From: Verrucomicrobiaceae bacterium
GTDB lineage: Bacteria > Verrucomicrobiota > Verrucomicrobiia > Verrucomicrobiales > Akkermansiaceae
DNA length: 64,000 nucleotides
Direction: 5' to 3'
NCBI GenBank assembly: GCA_027491155.1
Contig: JAIXWR010000046.1
Span: 124,001-188,000, forward strand
Part shown: in pieces, positions 38,907 through 49,717 of the stretch
Layout: each line of letters begins with the position of its first letter
How positions within the stretch are numbered: position 1 is the stretch's first letter
The notes under the pieces: model-generated
Database searches by the model: none
What the model was told of the DNA's origin: nothing
Seen by the model: only the letters and a program-made list of their open reading frames with translations
Made by a program: the position numbers and the translations under genes

Positions 38907-41900
38907 TTGATCGTGAGCAGCCTGATGAACCTTCAGCAATCCTCCGCCATTGCGATCTCCCTCTGCGCCTCGTTCGCCCAGGCATCGCCCCTGACCTGGG
39001 ACGCCAACGGCACCGGTGCCGGCCAGACCAACGGCGGCGGTGCCTGGCTGGGTGCCAACCAGTGGTGGAGCGGCGCCACCAACCAGAGCTGGGTGGCCGG
39101 ATCCGACGCGATCTTCGGCGGTGCCGACACCAACGGCGGTGCGGTGACCCTGGCCAGCCCGACCAGCGCGGGTTCGATCACTTTCAACGCCTTCACCGGC
39201 ACCTACACGCTCGGCACCCTGGCCACCCCGCTCACGGTCAACGGGGGCATCACCAACAACTCCGCCTCCGGCGCGGTCTCGCTCACCACCAGCCCGATCG
39301 TCCTCGGCGCCCCGCAGACCTGGACCAACCAGTCCAGCGGCACCACCCTCGCCCGCAGCGGCGTCGACAATGGCGGCCACACCCTGACGATCGACGGCAC
39401 CGGCGGCACTTCCTTCGACTCGACCACCGCCATCATCACCGGCACCGGCGGCCTGACCAAGAACGGCAGCGGCCGTCTGGTCCTCGGCGGCGGCGGCAGC
39501 ATCCCCGCCCACAATTACTCCGGCATCACGACCCTCAACGGCGGGGTCACCATGGTCTCCAACAACAACCTCGGCCCGGGCAACCTGGTGCTGAACGGCG
39601 GCATCATCGAAAGCTACTGGACCAGCAACTTCACCCGCGGCCTGGGCCCCGGCAACGGCCAGGTGCGGATCGCCGGCGGCGCGAGCGGCTTCAGCATGAA
39701 CGGGGCCAACGGCATGAGCGTCATCTTCGGCAACAACGCCACCAACGAGGCGCAATGGGGGACCGAGCACTTCAGCCCGGACGCCCTCGTGCTCCAGGCG
39801 GCCTCCGCCCAGGCCGGGGCCAGCCTCACCTTCGCCAACCGGATCGACCTCAGGGGAGCCACCCGCACGGTCCGCTCGAACGCCACCGCCCTCGCGGTTT
39901 CCGCCACGATTTCCGGCGCGATCCGCAACTCCGACACGGTGAACCCCGCCGGCCTCGTCAAGGCGGGCCCGGGCCTGCTCATCCTCAGCGGGGCCAACAC
40001 CTACAACGGCGGCACCACCATCAGCCAGGGGAACCTCCGCTTCGGGGTGCTCACCGCCATGCCCGCCACCGGCGAGGTGCTGGTGCAGGACGGCACCACC
40101 CTCACCGTCGAAGCCGGCGCGTCCGGCGACTGGACCGCCGGCACCAGCGGCCACGGCACCATCGGCGGCCTGCTCGCCGGACTCGGCGGCCAGAGCGGCA
40201 GCACGGTGGCCTTCGACGGCAACGTGACGCTCGGCCTCGAAATGACGGCCAATCTCGTCTATCCGGGCTCCATCGGCAACGTCGGCACCAGCCTCGCCCT
40301 CACCAAGTCCGGCGGCAGCTCGCTGACCCTTTCGGGATTGAGCAGCTACAGCGGCAGGACCTCCGTCCAAGCCGGCACGCTTTCCATCAACAGCCTCGGC
40401 AAAGTTGGCGGCGGCGACAGCGCCCTCGGCAACCCAGCCAGCGCCGCCAGCGGAAGGATCGACCTCGGCTACCGCACCACCGCCGCGACCCTCGCCTACA
40501 CCGGCAGCGGCCATGCGTCCGACCGCGTGATCAATCTGTCCGGCACCACCGGCGGAGCCACCCTCAACGCCTCGGGCACCGGCCCGCTGACCCTCACCTC
40601 CGGCCTCACCGCCACCACCGCGGGTGCGAAGACGCTGGTCCTCACCGGCACCAACACCGAAGCCAACTCCCTGGCGGCCAGCGCCAATCCGAACTTCGCG
40701 GGCGTGCTCACCATCCAGAAGACCGGCACCGGCACCTGGTGGGTCCTCGGTTTCACCTCACAGCAGAACGCCTGGTCGGTCACAGCGGGCACCTTGGTCG
40801 CCAACGGTACCATCACCACCGGCGACCAGCAGTTCACCGTCTCCGGCGGCACCCTCGCCGGCGTCGGGCCAATCCAGCTCCAGTCCGGCAAAACCCTCAC
40901 CGTCCAGGCAGCGGGCAGCCTCGCCCCCGGCAACCTCGGCGAAGGCACCCTCGCCCTCACCGGCAACCTCAACGTCGCCGCCATGGCCGCCGGCACCGGA
41001 AAGCTCAACTTCCAGATCGGCACCCCGGAGTCCAGCGACCGCATCAATGTCACCGGCATCGCCCAGATCGGCACCGGCGTCCTCGGCTTCAACGACTTCG
41101 TTTTCTCCGACATGGGCGGCATCGTGCCCGGCACCTACGTCCTCGTCTCCGCCAGCGGCGGCATCAGCGGCACCCTCGACCCCGCCAACCGCAGCGGCAT
41201 GATCGGCTCGGTCAACGGCACCCTCCGGATCAACGGCAACAACCTCGAATGGTCCACCGACCAGGACCTCGACGGCATCCCGGACGTTTACGAACTCGCC
41301 AACACCATCCCGTCCTCCGCCACCGCCTTCAACCCCACCGACGACCTCGATGCCGACGGTTCCTCCAACCTCCAGGAATACCTCGCGGGCACCGATCCCA
41401 ACCTCGACGACACCGACGGCGACGGCTTCAAGGACGGCGTGGAAAGCGGCACCGGCACCTGGATGGGCCTCTCCAGCACCGGCACCAACCCGCTCGTCTT
41501 CGACACCGACGGCGACACCCTCCGCGACGGCGATGAAACCAATACCGGAGTCTTTGTCAGCCTGGCCGATCCCGGCACCAATCCCAACAAGGCGGACTCC
41601 GACGGCGACGCCCTCAGGGACACTGTCGAAACCAACACCGGCACCTTCGTCAGCAAGACCGACACCGGCACCAATCCCAACCGCTCCGACACCGACAACG
41701 ACGGTGCGGGAGACTGGTACGAGATCACCGCCTCCTTCACCAGCCCCTTCCTCACTTCCGAGAAACCGGGGGTTCCCTATCCGCTGCCTGATCCCGACAA
41801 CTCGGCCGGCCTCACCGACAAGCCTGTCAAAGTTTACATCATGTCCGGCCAGTCCAACATGGTCGGAATGGGGTTGGTCAGCGGCACCAGCGATGCCACC

Positions 41901-43304
41901 CTCGAAACCATCGCCAAGCGCGAGAACAAGTTCCCCGACCTGGTCAACAGCTCCGGCGGATGGACGGCCCGGCAGGACGTCCGCTATCGCGGGGTGATCT
42001 CCGATACCGAGAACGCGCTGCTTTCCCCGGGCAGCCTGGGAACGAAGTTCGGACCCGAACTCGGATTCGGCTATGTGATGGGCTGGTTTCACGACGAACC
42101 CGTGCTCCTGCTCAAATCCAGCATCGGCAACCGGGCCCTCGGCTGGGACATCCTGCCGCCCGGCGGCGTGACCTATCAGGCCGACGGCTACCAGTTCCCC
42201 GCCTACGGTGAAACCCCGGAGAAGTGGACGATCGGCAGCCCCGTCACGCCCTGGGTTCCGGGAGCCTGGTATGCGGGCAAGGAATTCGACCGGTTCTTCA
42301 TGGATGAAAGCCAGTGGGCTCATCCGGATACCGCGGCCACCAACGTCGTTGACGTGCTGGACGGATTCGCAGCCCAATATCCCGGCTGGGCCAGCCAGGG
42401 CTTCGAGATCGCCGGCTTCGTCTGGTGGCAGGGTGACCGGGACCGCTACACCATGGGCCACGCCACCCGTTACGAACAAAATCTCGTCAGGCTCATCGAC
42501 ACGCTGCGCAGCTACTACGAAAACCGTTACAACACCGACCAGATCGCGCCGGGTCAGCCGAACAACCTCACGAGAACCGTGCCGAACGCACCCTTCGTGC
42601 TCGCCACCCTCGGACAGACCGTCCTGAACGACAATTCCCATCCCGCCGAGATGGCGATCCTCGATGCACAACTCGCGGTCGACGGCACGGCCGGCAACTA
42701 TCCGCGCTACAAGGGCAACGTGAAGACGGTCTATTTCCATCCCCTCAGCGAGGGCGGCGCTTCGAACGGGCATTACAACGAGCGCGCCGGAACCTACATG
42801 ATGGCCGGCGACTCGCTCGGTCGCGCGATGGTCGATCTGCTCCAAAACGCCGGTCCCGGCACGCCCTACGGCGACTGGGCCGCGGGCCCTTTCGCGGGCT
42901 CCCTCGGCGACAGCGACCCGACCCTCGACTTCGACAAGGGCGGCCTGCAGACCGGCGTCGAATGGGTCCTCGGCGGCGACCCCACCAGCGGCGCGGACGA
43001 CGCCTCGATCACGCCCGTCATCGACACCACCACCGACCCCGACGGCAAGCTGCTCTTCATCTTCCGCCGCGATGCCGATGCGAAGAACGACAGCAACACG
43101 TCGATTGCCGTCGAATACGGCAACAACCTCTCCGGCTGGACCACCGCGACCCATCAGGGCACGGGTCCCGGACAAATCACCGTCACCGAGCAGGCCAACG
43201 GCTTTGCCGCCGGCATCGACCGCGTCACCGTCGCATTGCCCCCTTCGCTTGCCGGCGGAGGCAGGATCTTCGCCCGCTTGAAAGTGGGCGTCACCGCACC
43301 TTGA
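38907..43304 (+). CDS. Giant secreted protein: beta-strand repeats, thrombospondin-3 repeats, SGNH acetylesterase
   Basis: The ~1465-residue protein has a signal peptide (ending ASFAQAS). Residues of about 30-780 are autotransporter-associated beta-strand repeats (GGLTKNGSGRLVLGGGG, LVKAGPGLLILSGANTYNGG). About 790-940 are Asp-rich calcium-binding thrombospondin type 3-like repeats (DDTDGDGFKDGVE, DTDGDTLRDGDE). About 970-1310 form a sialate O-acetylesterase-type SGNH domain: MSGQSNMVGMG with Ser983, GFVWWQGDRDR, and a late GHYNERAGTYM His. The last ~100 residues (GWTTATHQG, RIFARLKV) are shared with the M60 protein downstream. The TTG at 38907 follows an AGGAA site; the ATG at 38925 is the alternative start. 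The regulator gene is divergent. Likely a surface or secreted glycan esterase. Confidence 0.85.
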   Translation: MIVSSLMNLQQSSAIAISLCASFAQASPLTWDANGTGAGQTNGGGAWLGANQWWSGATNQSWVAGSDAIFGGADTNGGAVTLASPTSAGSITFNAFTGTYTLGTLATPLTVNGGITNNSASGAVSLTTSPIVLGAPQTWTNQSSGTTLARSGVDNGGHTLTIDGTGGTSFDSTTAIITGTGGLTKNGSGRLVLGGGGSIPAHNYSGITTLNGGVTMVSNNNLGPGNLVLNGGIIESYWTSNFTRGLGPGNGQVRIAGGASGFSMNGANGMSVIFGNNATNEAQWGTEHFSPDALVLQAASAQAGASLTFANRIDLRGATRTVRSNATALAVSATISGAIRNSDTVNPAGLVKAGPGLLILSGANTYNGGTTISQGNLRFGVLTAMPATGEVLVQDGTTLTVEAGASGDWTAGTSGHGTIGGLLAGLGGQSGSTVAFDGNVTLGLEMTANLVYPGSIGNVGTSLALTKSGGSSLTLSGLSSYSGRTSVQAGTLSINSLGKVGGGDSALGNPASAASGRIDLGYRTTAATLAYTGSGHASDRVINLSGTTGGATLNASGTGPLTLTSGLTATTAGAKTLVLTGTNTEANSLAASANPNFAGVLTIQKTGTGTWWVLGFTSQQNAWSVTAGTLVANGTITTGDQQFTVSGGTLAGVGPIQLQSGKTLTVQAAGSLAPGNLGEGTLALTGNLNVAAMAAGTGKLNFQIGTPESSDRINVTGIAQIGTGVLGFNDFVFSDMGGIVPGTYVLVSASGGISGTLDPANRSGMIGSVNGTLRINGNNLEWSTDQDLDGIPDVYELANTIPSSATAFNPTDDLDADGSSNLQEYLAGTDPNLDDTDGDGFKDGVESGTGTWMGLSSTGTNPLVFDTDGDTLRDGDETNTGVFVSLADPGTNPNKADSDGDALRDTVETNTGTFVSKTDTGTNPNRSDTDNDGAGDWYEITASFTSPFLTSEKPGVPYPLPDPDNSAGLTDKPVKVYIMSGQSNMVGMGLVSGTSDATLETIAKRENKFPDLVNSSGGWTARQDVRYRGVISDTENALLSPGSLGTKFGPELGFGYVMGWFHDEPVLLLKSSIGNRALGWDILPPGGVTYQADGYQFPAYGETPEKWTIGSPVTPWVPGAWYAGKEFDRFFMDESQWAHPDTAATNVVDVLDGFAAQYPGWASQGFEIAGFVWWQGDRDRYTMGHATRYEQNLVRLIDTLRSYYENRYNTDQIAPGQPNNLTRTVPNAPFVLATLGQTVLNDNSHPAEMAILDAQLAVDGTAGNYPRYKGNVKTVYFHPLSEGGASNGHYNERAGTYMMAGDSLGRAMVDLLQNAGPGTPYGDWAAGPFAGSLGDSDPTLDFDKGGLQTGVEWVLGGDPTSGADDASITPVIDTTTDPDGKLLFIFRRDADAKNDSNTSIAVEYGNNLSGWTTATHQGTGPGQITVTEQANGFAAGIDRVTVALPPSLAGGGRIFARLKVGVTAP

Positions 43305-43377
43305 AGGCACCCTTTCCATCCCTCGTCCATCGCGTCCCCGTCCACGGCGGGGTCGCATTTCCGTTCGCTTCAAACCC

Positions 43378-46300
43378 ATGAAAACCCGCTTCCGACTCGC
43401 ACTCCAGGCCCTCGCCGCCGGACTCGCCACGGCTTCCGCCGTCGCCACGGCCGCCACCATGTCCGCCAGTTCGAGCGCGCCCGCGGTCAATGACGCGGAC
43501 ATCGCGAACTTCGGCGACGTCACCGGCACCGACAAGTGGTTCACCGGCACCGACGGCGCCGCAAGAGGCCAGTCCATCACCACCGGCGGCGCGGCCGTCC
43601 GCCTCAAAGCCATCACCTACCAGGTCAGCGAAGGCAACGGCGCGACGCCCACCAAGACCTATGCCGTGCGCGTCGGCCGGATCTCGGGCACCACTTTCAC
43701 CCAGGTCCACTCGGAAACGGCGACCCAGAACTTCCCCTGGACCGGCGGGCAATACATGACCTGGACCTTCGACACGCCCGTCTTGCTCGAACCCTACACG
43801 ACCTATGGCATCGACGTGGGGATGACCAGTTCCACCACCGGATGGCAGACTGGCATCCCTTACATCAACCTCACCGCCGATGATTACGCGGGCGGCACCA
43901 GTTACACCAGTGGCACCAACGGCATCGGCACTGCTTCCATTTCCTCCGCCATCGCGTCCGACCGCACCTTCCACCTCGACATCGAACGCCCGCTCGGTCC
44001 CGCCTTCTCGCTCGTGGCGCCCTTTCCGGCCGACAACGCGACCGGCGTCTTCGCCTCGCGCGAGATGATCATGACCTTCAGCCAGAACGTCGCTCCCAGC
44101 AGCGGGAACCTCACCGTCCGGAATCTCACCGACAACATCGACATTACCGTCGCCGCCAACGACAGCCGCCTCACCTACGATCAGAACGTCGTCCGGATCC
44201 ATCCCGCCGGGCTGATCGACTGGAACAAGAGCTACGCCATCCGCATCGACGCCGGCACCTTCCTCGGCGACGGCTCCGCGCCGATTGCCGCGATCTCCGA
44301 CGACACCACCTGGAACTTCAGCACCATCGCGGCCGATCCGCTGCTCGCCGCCATCGCCGCGATCAAGGGCCACATCCTCAACACCGCCCCCCTCACCGGC
44401 CCGCAGATCGCCGCCCACAAGACCACCATCGACAACAGCCGCCAGCGCTTCGCGGAAAACACCGCGATCATCAGCGCGGTGTTCGACCTCGTCGCCACCT
44501 ACGACACCGCCAAGGGCCCCTTGTTCGTGGGCGGCTTCGCCAACAATGCCACCAGCTTCGACCGCAACGTCACCACCGGCACCGCCAAGAACTCGGTCAG
44601 CCCGGAGAACTACCACTGGGTCGTCTATACCGTCATGCAGCACGCGATGGACCTGATCTACACCTCGGGGAACCTCGCGAAGTACGAATCCACCCTCGCC
44701 AGCTACAAGTTCGGCAGCCACACGAGTTTCCCCGGTCCCTGCGCGCCGCCCGCCAACCCGGCCAACACCCACACTGTTCCCGTCAACGGAAGCTTCCCCG
44801 TCACCTTCGGCCGGGAAACCCAGATGTGGACCACCCCCGCCCGCAAGCCGACCGGCACCTACCTTGCACCCGGCACCATCGCCACCGTCACCGTGCCCCC
44901 CGCCCTCGTCAACGCGGGCTACAAGGTCCGCGTCGGCGCCCATTCGTGGGACCTCTCGTACCGCCGGCCGGTGAACCGCCTGGAACGCGCCACCCGGCTC
45001 TATCCGATCGACGCGGAGACCATCAAGGTCGCCAGCCCATATGGCGGCGGCATCTACATCGAGGTGCCCTACGGCGCCAGCGCCGGAGTGGTGAACGTGA
45101 CCGTCACCGGTGCTGTTAGATCACCCTATTTCTCCGCGAAGTCCTTCCACCAGACCACGGCGACCGAGTGGACCACCGAAAGAACCCATCCCGCGCCCTG
45201 GGTGGATTTCCAATCGGACAAGTTCATGTTCCAGGTGCCGCGCAAGTGGGTTTACAACATGACCGGCGCCCAGGCGGTCCAGCTGATGGTCGATTGGGAC
45301 AAGTCCATGGACGCCATCAACGACCTGATGGGCTTCCCCCGCAACCGCGGCAAGGAGACGATGTACTGCCAGACCGATGTCATCCTCCGCTCCTCCGTCC
45401 ACGCCCCCGGCTACCCGGCCGTCAATGTCACTTCCAACGTGAACTCGGAAGTCAGCCCCGCCGGCTATGCGGGCAACTACCTCGTCCGCGGACCGAATAC
45501 CACGCTCACCGCCTCGAACATCGAGTTCCACGAACAAGGCCACGCCTATTTCTTCCCGAAGTTCGGCGGCGAGTCCGAATCCAACGTCAACCTCCTCCAG
45601 CCCGCGATGCTGAGCCGCGCGTTCGGCAGGACCTTCGACGAAGCGCACAACGGCTCCTTCGGCAGCGGCAATTCTTTCGTCACCGTCGACAACACCGCCA
45701 TCGCCTGGATGTGCGTGTTCAGCTTCTCGCCCAACGAGATCCCGATGCAGCAGCTGGAAAAGCAGTACCAGCACAAGGGCCATGCCAAGTGGATGGACAT
45801 CGCCCGCATCTACGCCACCCCCGCCAACCCCAACGCGGGCTGGGAGAAGCTCGATGCCTACTGGCGCTCCTTCATGCTCGATGACGCCAACAACGTCCCC
45901 TACGGCACCGGCACCGACGATCTCCTCCTGCGCCTCTCCCGCGCCGTCGGCAAGGACATCCGCCCGCTCTTCCACTTCTGGGGCATCCACCCGCAGAACC
46001 CGTCCGCCCTCGCCGCCGCCCTTGCCGCGGAGAACCTCACGCCGGACCCCGCCATCAAGGCCAAGCTCCTCCATTACAAGTCCATCGTTCCCGCCAACAA
46101 CGCCGCCTTCCGCAGCTTCTGCCTGAGCTGGTGGGGCCGCAAACCCAGCGTCGCCGGCGCATGGGAGGAAACCGACCACGCCATGCAGTGGGACGAAACC
46201 CTCGACGCCGACGGGACCAACAACCCCAGCGTCCGCCCCGCCATCACCACCGGCTCCATGTATGTCGAAGGCTGCGCCGCCGAGATCCGCGCCCGCGTCG

Positions 46301-49300
46301 ATGAACTCGTCGAACTCTATTTCCCCACGGGCATGACGCCCGCCACCATGAGCTTCGCCGTCGCCCCCACGTCGGTGGATGCCACCACCGTCACCATGAC
46401 GGCCACCACGGTCACCGCCGCCAGCCCGCCGGTGCAGTATTATTTCGAGAACACCACCACCAATACCAACAGCGGATGGATCAGCACGCCCGTCTGGACC
46501 CAGACCGGGCTCACCACCGGCCAGAGCTATTCCTACAAGGTCAAGGCGCGCGACGCGTTCAACACGGAGAACAACGAATCGCCACTCGCAACGGTGAACC
46601 TCACCTCCGGGGGCGACATCACCGCGCCATCGCCCGATCCCATGACCTTCGCCGTCGCTCCCGCCGCGGTGGATGAGGAAAGCATCACCATGACTGCCAG
46701 CACCGCCACCGATGTGAACGGCGTGCAGTATTACTTCGAAAACATCACCAACTCCACGAACAGCGGTTGGCAGGACAGCCCGGTCTACACCGAGATCAAC
46801 CTCCAGCCCCTGACCGCCTACACCTACCGCGTCCGGGCCCGCGACAAGAGCCCCGGCCAGAACACGACCGCGTTCTCCGCCAACGCCACCGCGAGCACCG
46901 CCGACCTGCCGGATGAAACCTCGCCGGTACTCACCGGAGTGACGCCGGCCGATGGATCCCTGGTTTCCAATCTCGCCGCGAACCTCGTCGCCACCTTCGA
47001 CGAACCGGTCATCGCCGCCAGCGGCACCATCACCCTCAGGAACCTGACGGACGCCACGGAAACCGTCTTCAACATCAGCGACCCTGCCGTCACCTTTTCA
47101 GGAAACACCCTCACCCTGAACCCTCCTGCGAACCTGCTCCACGGCAAGGACTACGCGGTTCAGATCAGCACCAATGCCGTCAGCGATTTGTCGAACAATC
47201 CCTTCGCCGGCATCAATGACGACATCACCTGGAGCTTCACCGCCATCCTCGCCGATCCCATCGCCCATACCGGCGGCCCCTACGTCGTCCCGCTGCTTGG
47301 CTCGCTCGCCCTCAACGGCAGTGCCTCGGCTCCCTCCCATCTCCAGACCCTCGTTTCCTACGAATGGGATCTCAACAACGACGGCACCTTCGGCGATGTC
47401 ACCGGAGCCACCCCCGCCGCCGTCACCGAGGCGGATCTAACAGCCACCTGGGGCATGTCGGCCGGCTTCAACACCATCGGGCTCCGCGTCACCGATTCGT
47501 CCGCAAAGACCGCCACCGCCACCACCACCGTGAAGATCGGCGTCATCCTCGCATGGGATTCGAATGGAAGCGGGTCGAACCACGCCGACGGCGGGGGCGC
47601 GTGGCTCACCGCCAACCAATGGCGCGAGGACGGCCTCAACACCGGCTGGACCTCCGGAGCCGCGGCGATTTTCGGCAACGGCGGCACGGGCGGGGCGGTG
47701 TCCCTGGGCGGAGCCACCAGCGTCGCTTCGTTCACCTTCAACTCCTTCAGCGGCACCTACACGCTGGGCACCGCGGGCAATGCGATCACCCTCGGCAAGG
47801 GCGTCGCCAAGAACGCGGGATCGGGCGCGGTCACCTTCAACAGCCCCCTGATCCTTGCCGCCGCGCAAACGTGGACCAACAGTTCGACGTCCGCATTCTC
47901 GGCCGGAAGCACGGTGAACAACGGCGGATTCAACCTCACCGTGGATGGCAGCGGACCGACCAACTTGAACACGGGCATCGTCAGCGGCTCGGGCGGCCTG
48001 GTGAAGAACGGCTCCGGGACGCTCATCCTGGGCAGCGGTGGCACGCCTCCCGCCCACAGCTACGCGGGCCCCACCACCGTCAACGGCGGCGTGGTGATGT
48101 TCAACGCCAACAAGACCAGCGGCAACATGACGCTCAACAACGGCATGCTCACCGACTACTACCGCACCACCACCGCGTTCACGGGCGGCGTGGGCCCTGG
48201 CAGCAACCAGATCCAGATCTTCGGCGACAGCGGCTTCGGCGGCGGCAACGGAAACTCCACCTGGAGAATCGGCGGCGCCGGCTCCGTGCTGACCTGGGGA
48301 AGCACCCATTTCAATCCGACCACGCTGAAGTTCCTCACTCCCGCCGACAACATGGGCCCCACCAACTACGGCCAGGTGACCCTGGACAACGGGCTCAACC
48401 TCAACGGGGCCGCACGCACGATCTCGGTTCTCGCGGCTTCCGGAGCGAATGCCATCACGAGTTCCTGGGCCAGGATCAACGGAGTGATCTCGGGCAGCAC
48501 CGGCAGCCTCGTCAAGACCGGCGGTGGCAACCTCATCCTCGGCGGAACCAATACCTATGGCGGCGGAACCACCGTGCAGTCGGGCATGCTCCAGCTCGCC
48601 AACGCCGCCGGCCTCGGCGCCACCGGCGGACCGCTCACCGTCAACGGCGGGCTGCTCAACCTGAACGACCTGAACGTCGCCGTCGGAAATCTCACCGGCA
48701 CGGGGGGCACCATCGCCAACAACGCCAGCAACCTCCGCACGCTGACCATCGGCTCGGGGAACGGCGGCGGCGGAATCTATCAGGGCGTCATCGCCAACCG
48801 GACCAACACCGGCACCGGCACCCTGGCACTGACGAAGACCGGCAGCGGCACCATCACCCTCGCGGGATCGAACGCCTACACCGGCACCACCGCCATCAAC
48901 GGCGGCACCCTCGTCCTCACCGGAGCCACCCAGGCCACCGGCGCCGTCACCTTCGCCAATGACGGCACGCTCGGCCTGGTGATCGGCTCCCCCGTCACCG
49001 CCGCCAGCGCCGCGGTGAACTTCGCCAACGGCAAGGTCTCCGTCACCGGCACCCCGGCCGCCTCCAGCCAGGTCCTGCTCACCGCGCTCTCCTTCACCGG
49101 CACGCCGGTCCTCGCCACCGCCATCCCCGGCTACGAGCTCGCGGTCGCGGGCAACCAGCTCCTGCTCAATGCGGTCGTCACCGATCCCTTCGCGACCTGG
49201 TCCGGCAGCGCCGCCTTCGACGCCGATGCCAACGGCGACGGCATCGACAACGGACTCGCCTGGCTGCTCGGCGCCCCGGACAAGAATGCCGCGGCGAACC

Positions 49301-49590
49301 ACCTGCTGCCGGGCTTCGACAGCACGACCGATCCCGCCTGGTTCATCTTCACCTACCGCCGCGCCGATGCCGCCGACCTCGACCCCGCCACGACGATCGC
49401 CGTCGAGTATTCCAACGGCCTCACCGGCTGGACCACGGCGGTGGACAACGACGACATCGACATCATCGAGACCGACAACCACTACTCGGCATCGCCCGGG
49501 GTCGATCGCGTCCAGGTGAAGTTCAAACGCTCCACCCTCGGCAGCGGCAGCAGGATCTTCACCCGCCTCAAGGTGCTCAAGGCCCCCTGA
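43378..49590 (+). CDS. Giant secreted M60 metallopeptidase with Ig-like, PKD-like and beta-strand repeat modules
   Basis: This 2070-residue protein starts with a signal peptide (MKTRFRLALQALAAGLATAS). An N-terminal beta-sandwich and an SbsA-type Ig-like domain come first. The M60 catalytic region has IEFHEQGHAYFF, HEQGH at 718-722. Two fibronectin-like segments follow (PPVQYYFENTTTNTNSGW and NGVQYYFENITNSTNSGW), then an Ig-like domain (VTPADGSLVSNLAANLVATF), a PKD-like domain (YEWDLNNDGTFGDV) and autotransporter-associated beta-strand repeats (GGLVKNGSGTLILGSGG). The C-terminal ~100 residues match those of the upstream esterase. M60 enzymes act on glycoproteins such as mucins; the target here is unknown. 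It follows the esterase gene by 73 bp in the same direction, probably one operon. Confidence 0.9.
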   Translation: MKTRFRLALQALAAGLATASAVATAATMSASSSAPAVNDADIANFGDVTGTDKWFTGTDGAARGQSITTGGAAVRLKAITYQVSEGNGATPTKTYAVRVGRISGTTFTQVHSETATQNFPWTGGQYMTWTFDTPVLLEPYTTYGIDVGMTSSTTGWQTGIPYINLTADDYAGGTSYTSGTNGIGTASISSAIASDRTFHLDIERPLGPAFSLVAPFPADNATGVFASREMIMTFSQNVAPSSGNLTVRNLTDNIDITVAANDSRLTYDQNVVRIHPAGLIDWNKSYAIRIDAGTFLGDGSAPIAAISDDTTWNFSTIAADPLLAAIAAIKGHILNTAPLTGPQIAAHKTTIDNSRQRFAENTAIISAVFDLVATYDTAKGPLFVGGFANNATSFDRNVTTGTAKNSVSPENYHWVVYTVMQHAMDLIYTSGNLAKYESTLASYKFGSHTSFPGPCAPPANPANTHTVPVNGSFPVTFGRETQMWTTPARKPTGTYLAPGTIATVTVPPALVNAGYKVRVGAHSWDLSYRRPVNRLERATRLYPIDAETIKVASPYGGGIYIEVPYGASAGVVNVTVTGAVRSPYFSAKSFHQTTATEWTTERTHPAPWVDFQSDKFMFQVPRKWVYNMTGAQAVQLMVDWDKSMDAINDLMGFPRNRGKETMYCQTDVILRSSVHAPGYPAVNVTSNVNSEVSPAGYAGNYLVRGPNTTLTASNIEFHEQGHAYFFPKFGGESESNVNLLQPAMLSRAFGRTFDEAHNGSFGSGNSFVTVDNTAIAWMCVFSFSPNEIPMQQLEKQYQHKGHAKWMDIARIYATPANPNAGWEKLDAYWRSFMLDDANNVPYGTGTDDLLLRLSRAVGKDIRPLFHFWGIHPQNPSALAAALAAENLTPDPAIKAKLLHYKSIVPANNAAFRSFCLSWWGRKPSVAGAWEETDHAMQWDETLDADGTNNPSVRPAITTGSMYVEGCAAEIRARVDELVELYFPTGMTPATMSFAVAPTSVDATTVTMTATTVTAASPPVQYYFENTTTNTNSGWISTPVWTQTGLTTGQSYSYKVKARDAFNTENNESPLATVNLTSGGDITAPSPDPMTFAVAPAAVDEESITMTASTATDVNGVQYYFENITNSTNSGWQDSPVYTEINLQPLTAYTYRVRARDKSPGQNTTAFSANATASTADLPDETSPVLTGVTPADGSLVSNLAANLVATFDEPVIAASGTITLRNLTDATETVFNISDPAVTFSGNTLTLNPPANLLHGKDYAVQISTNAVSDLSNNPFAGINDDITWSFTAILADPIAHTGGPYVVPLLGSLALNGSASAPSHLQTLVSYEWDLNNDGTFGDVTGATPAAVTEADLTATWGMSAGFNTIGLRVTDSSAKTATATTTVKIGVILAWDSNGSGSNHADGGGAWLTANQWREDGLNTGWTSGAAAIFGNGGTGGAVSLGGATSVASFTFNSFSGTYTLGTAGNAITLGKGVAKNAGSGAVTFNSPLILAAAQTWTNSSTSAFSAGSTVNNGGFNLTVDGSGPTNLNTGIVSGSGGLVKNGSGTLILGSGGTPPAHSYAGPTTVNGGVVMFNANKTSGNMTLNNGMLTDYYRTTTAFTGGVGPGSNQIQIFGDSGFGGGNGNSTWRIGGAGSVLTWGSTHFNPTTLKFLTPADNMGPTNYGQVTLDNGLNLNGAARTISVLAASGANAITSSWARINGVISGSTGSLVKTGGGNLILGGTNTYGGGTTVQSGMLQLANAAGLGATGGPLTVNGGLLNLNDLNVAVGNLTGTGGTIANNASNLRTLTIGSGNGGGGIYQGVIANRTNTGTGTLALTKTGSGTITLAGSNAYTGTTAINGGTLVLTGATQATGAVTFANDGTLGLVIGSPVTAASAAVNFANGKVSVTGTPAASSQVLLTALSFTGTPVLATAIPGYELAVAGNQLLLNAVVTDPFATWSGSAAFDADANGDGIDNGLAWLLGAPDKNAAANHLLPGFDSTTDPAWFIFTYRRADAADLDPATTIAVEYSNGLTGWTTAVDNDDIDIIETDNHYSASPGVDRVQVKFKRSTLGSGSRIFTRLKVLKAP

Positions 49591-49649
49591 GCCCGGCTTT
49601 CCGGAAGCTCTTTTCCCGGCGCGTCCCACGGTCGCGGCGATCCTCCCGT

Positions 49650-49676
49650 GTTCCCGGCGTGACAATCGCCGGGAAC
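49650..49676. terminator. Inverted repeat after the M60 gene, possible terminator
   Basis: GTTCCCGGCG, seven bases, then the exact complement CGCCGGGAAC, 60 bp after the M60 stop and 42 bp before the next gene. It has no T-run, so it may instead be an operator for the transpeptidase gene. Confidence 0.45.
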
Positions 49677-49717
49677 GTGGAATACTCCCGGCGTCCCGAC
49701 CTTCAAACTTGCCGAAG

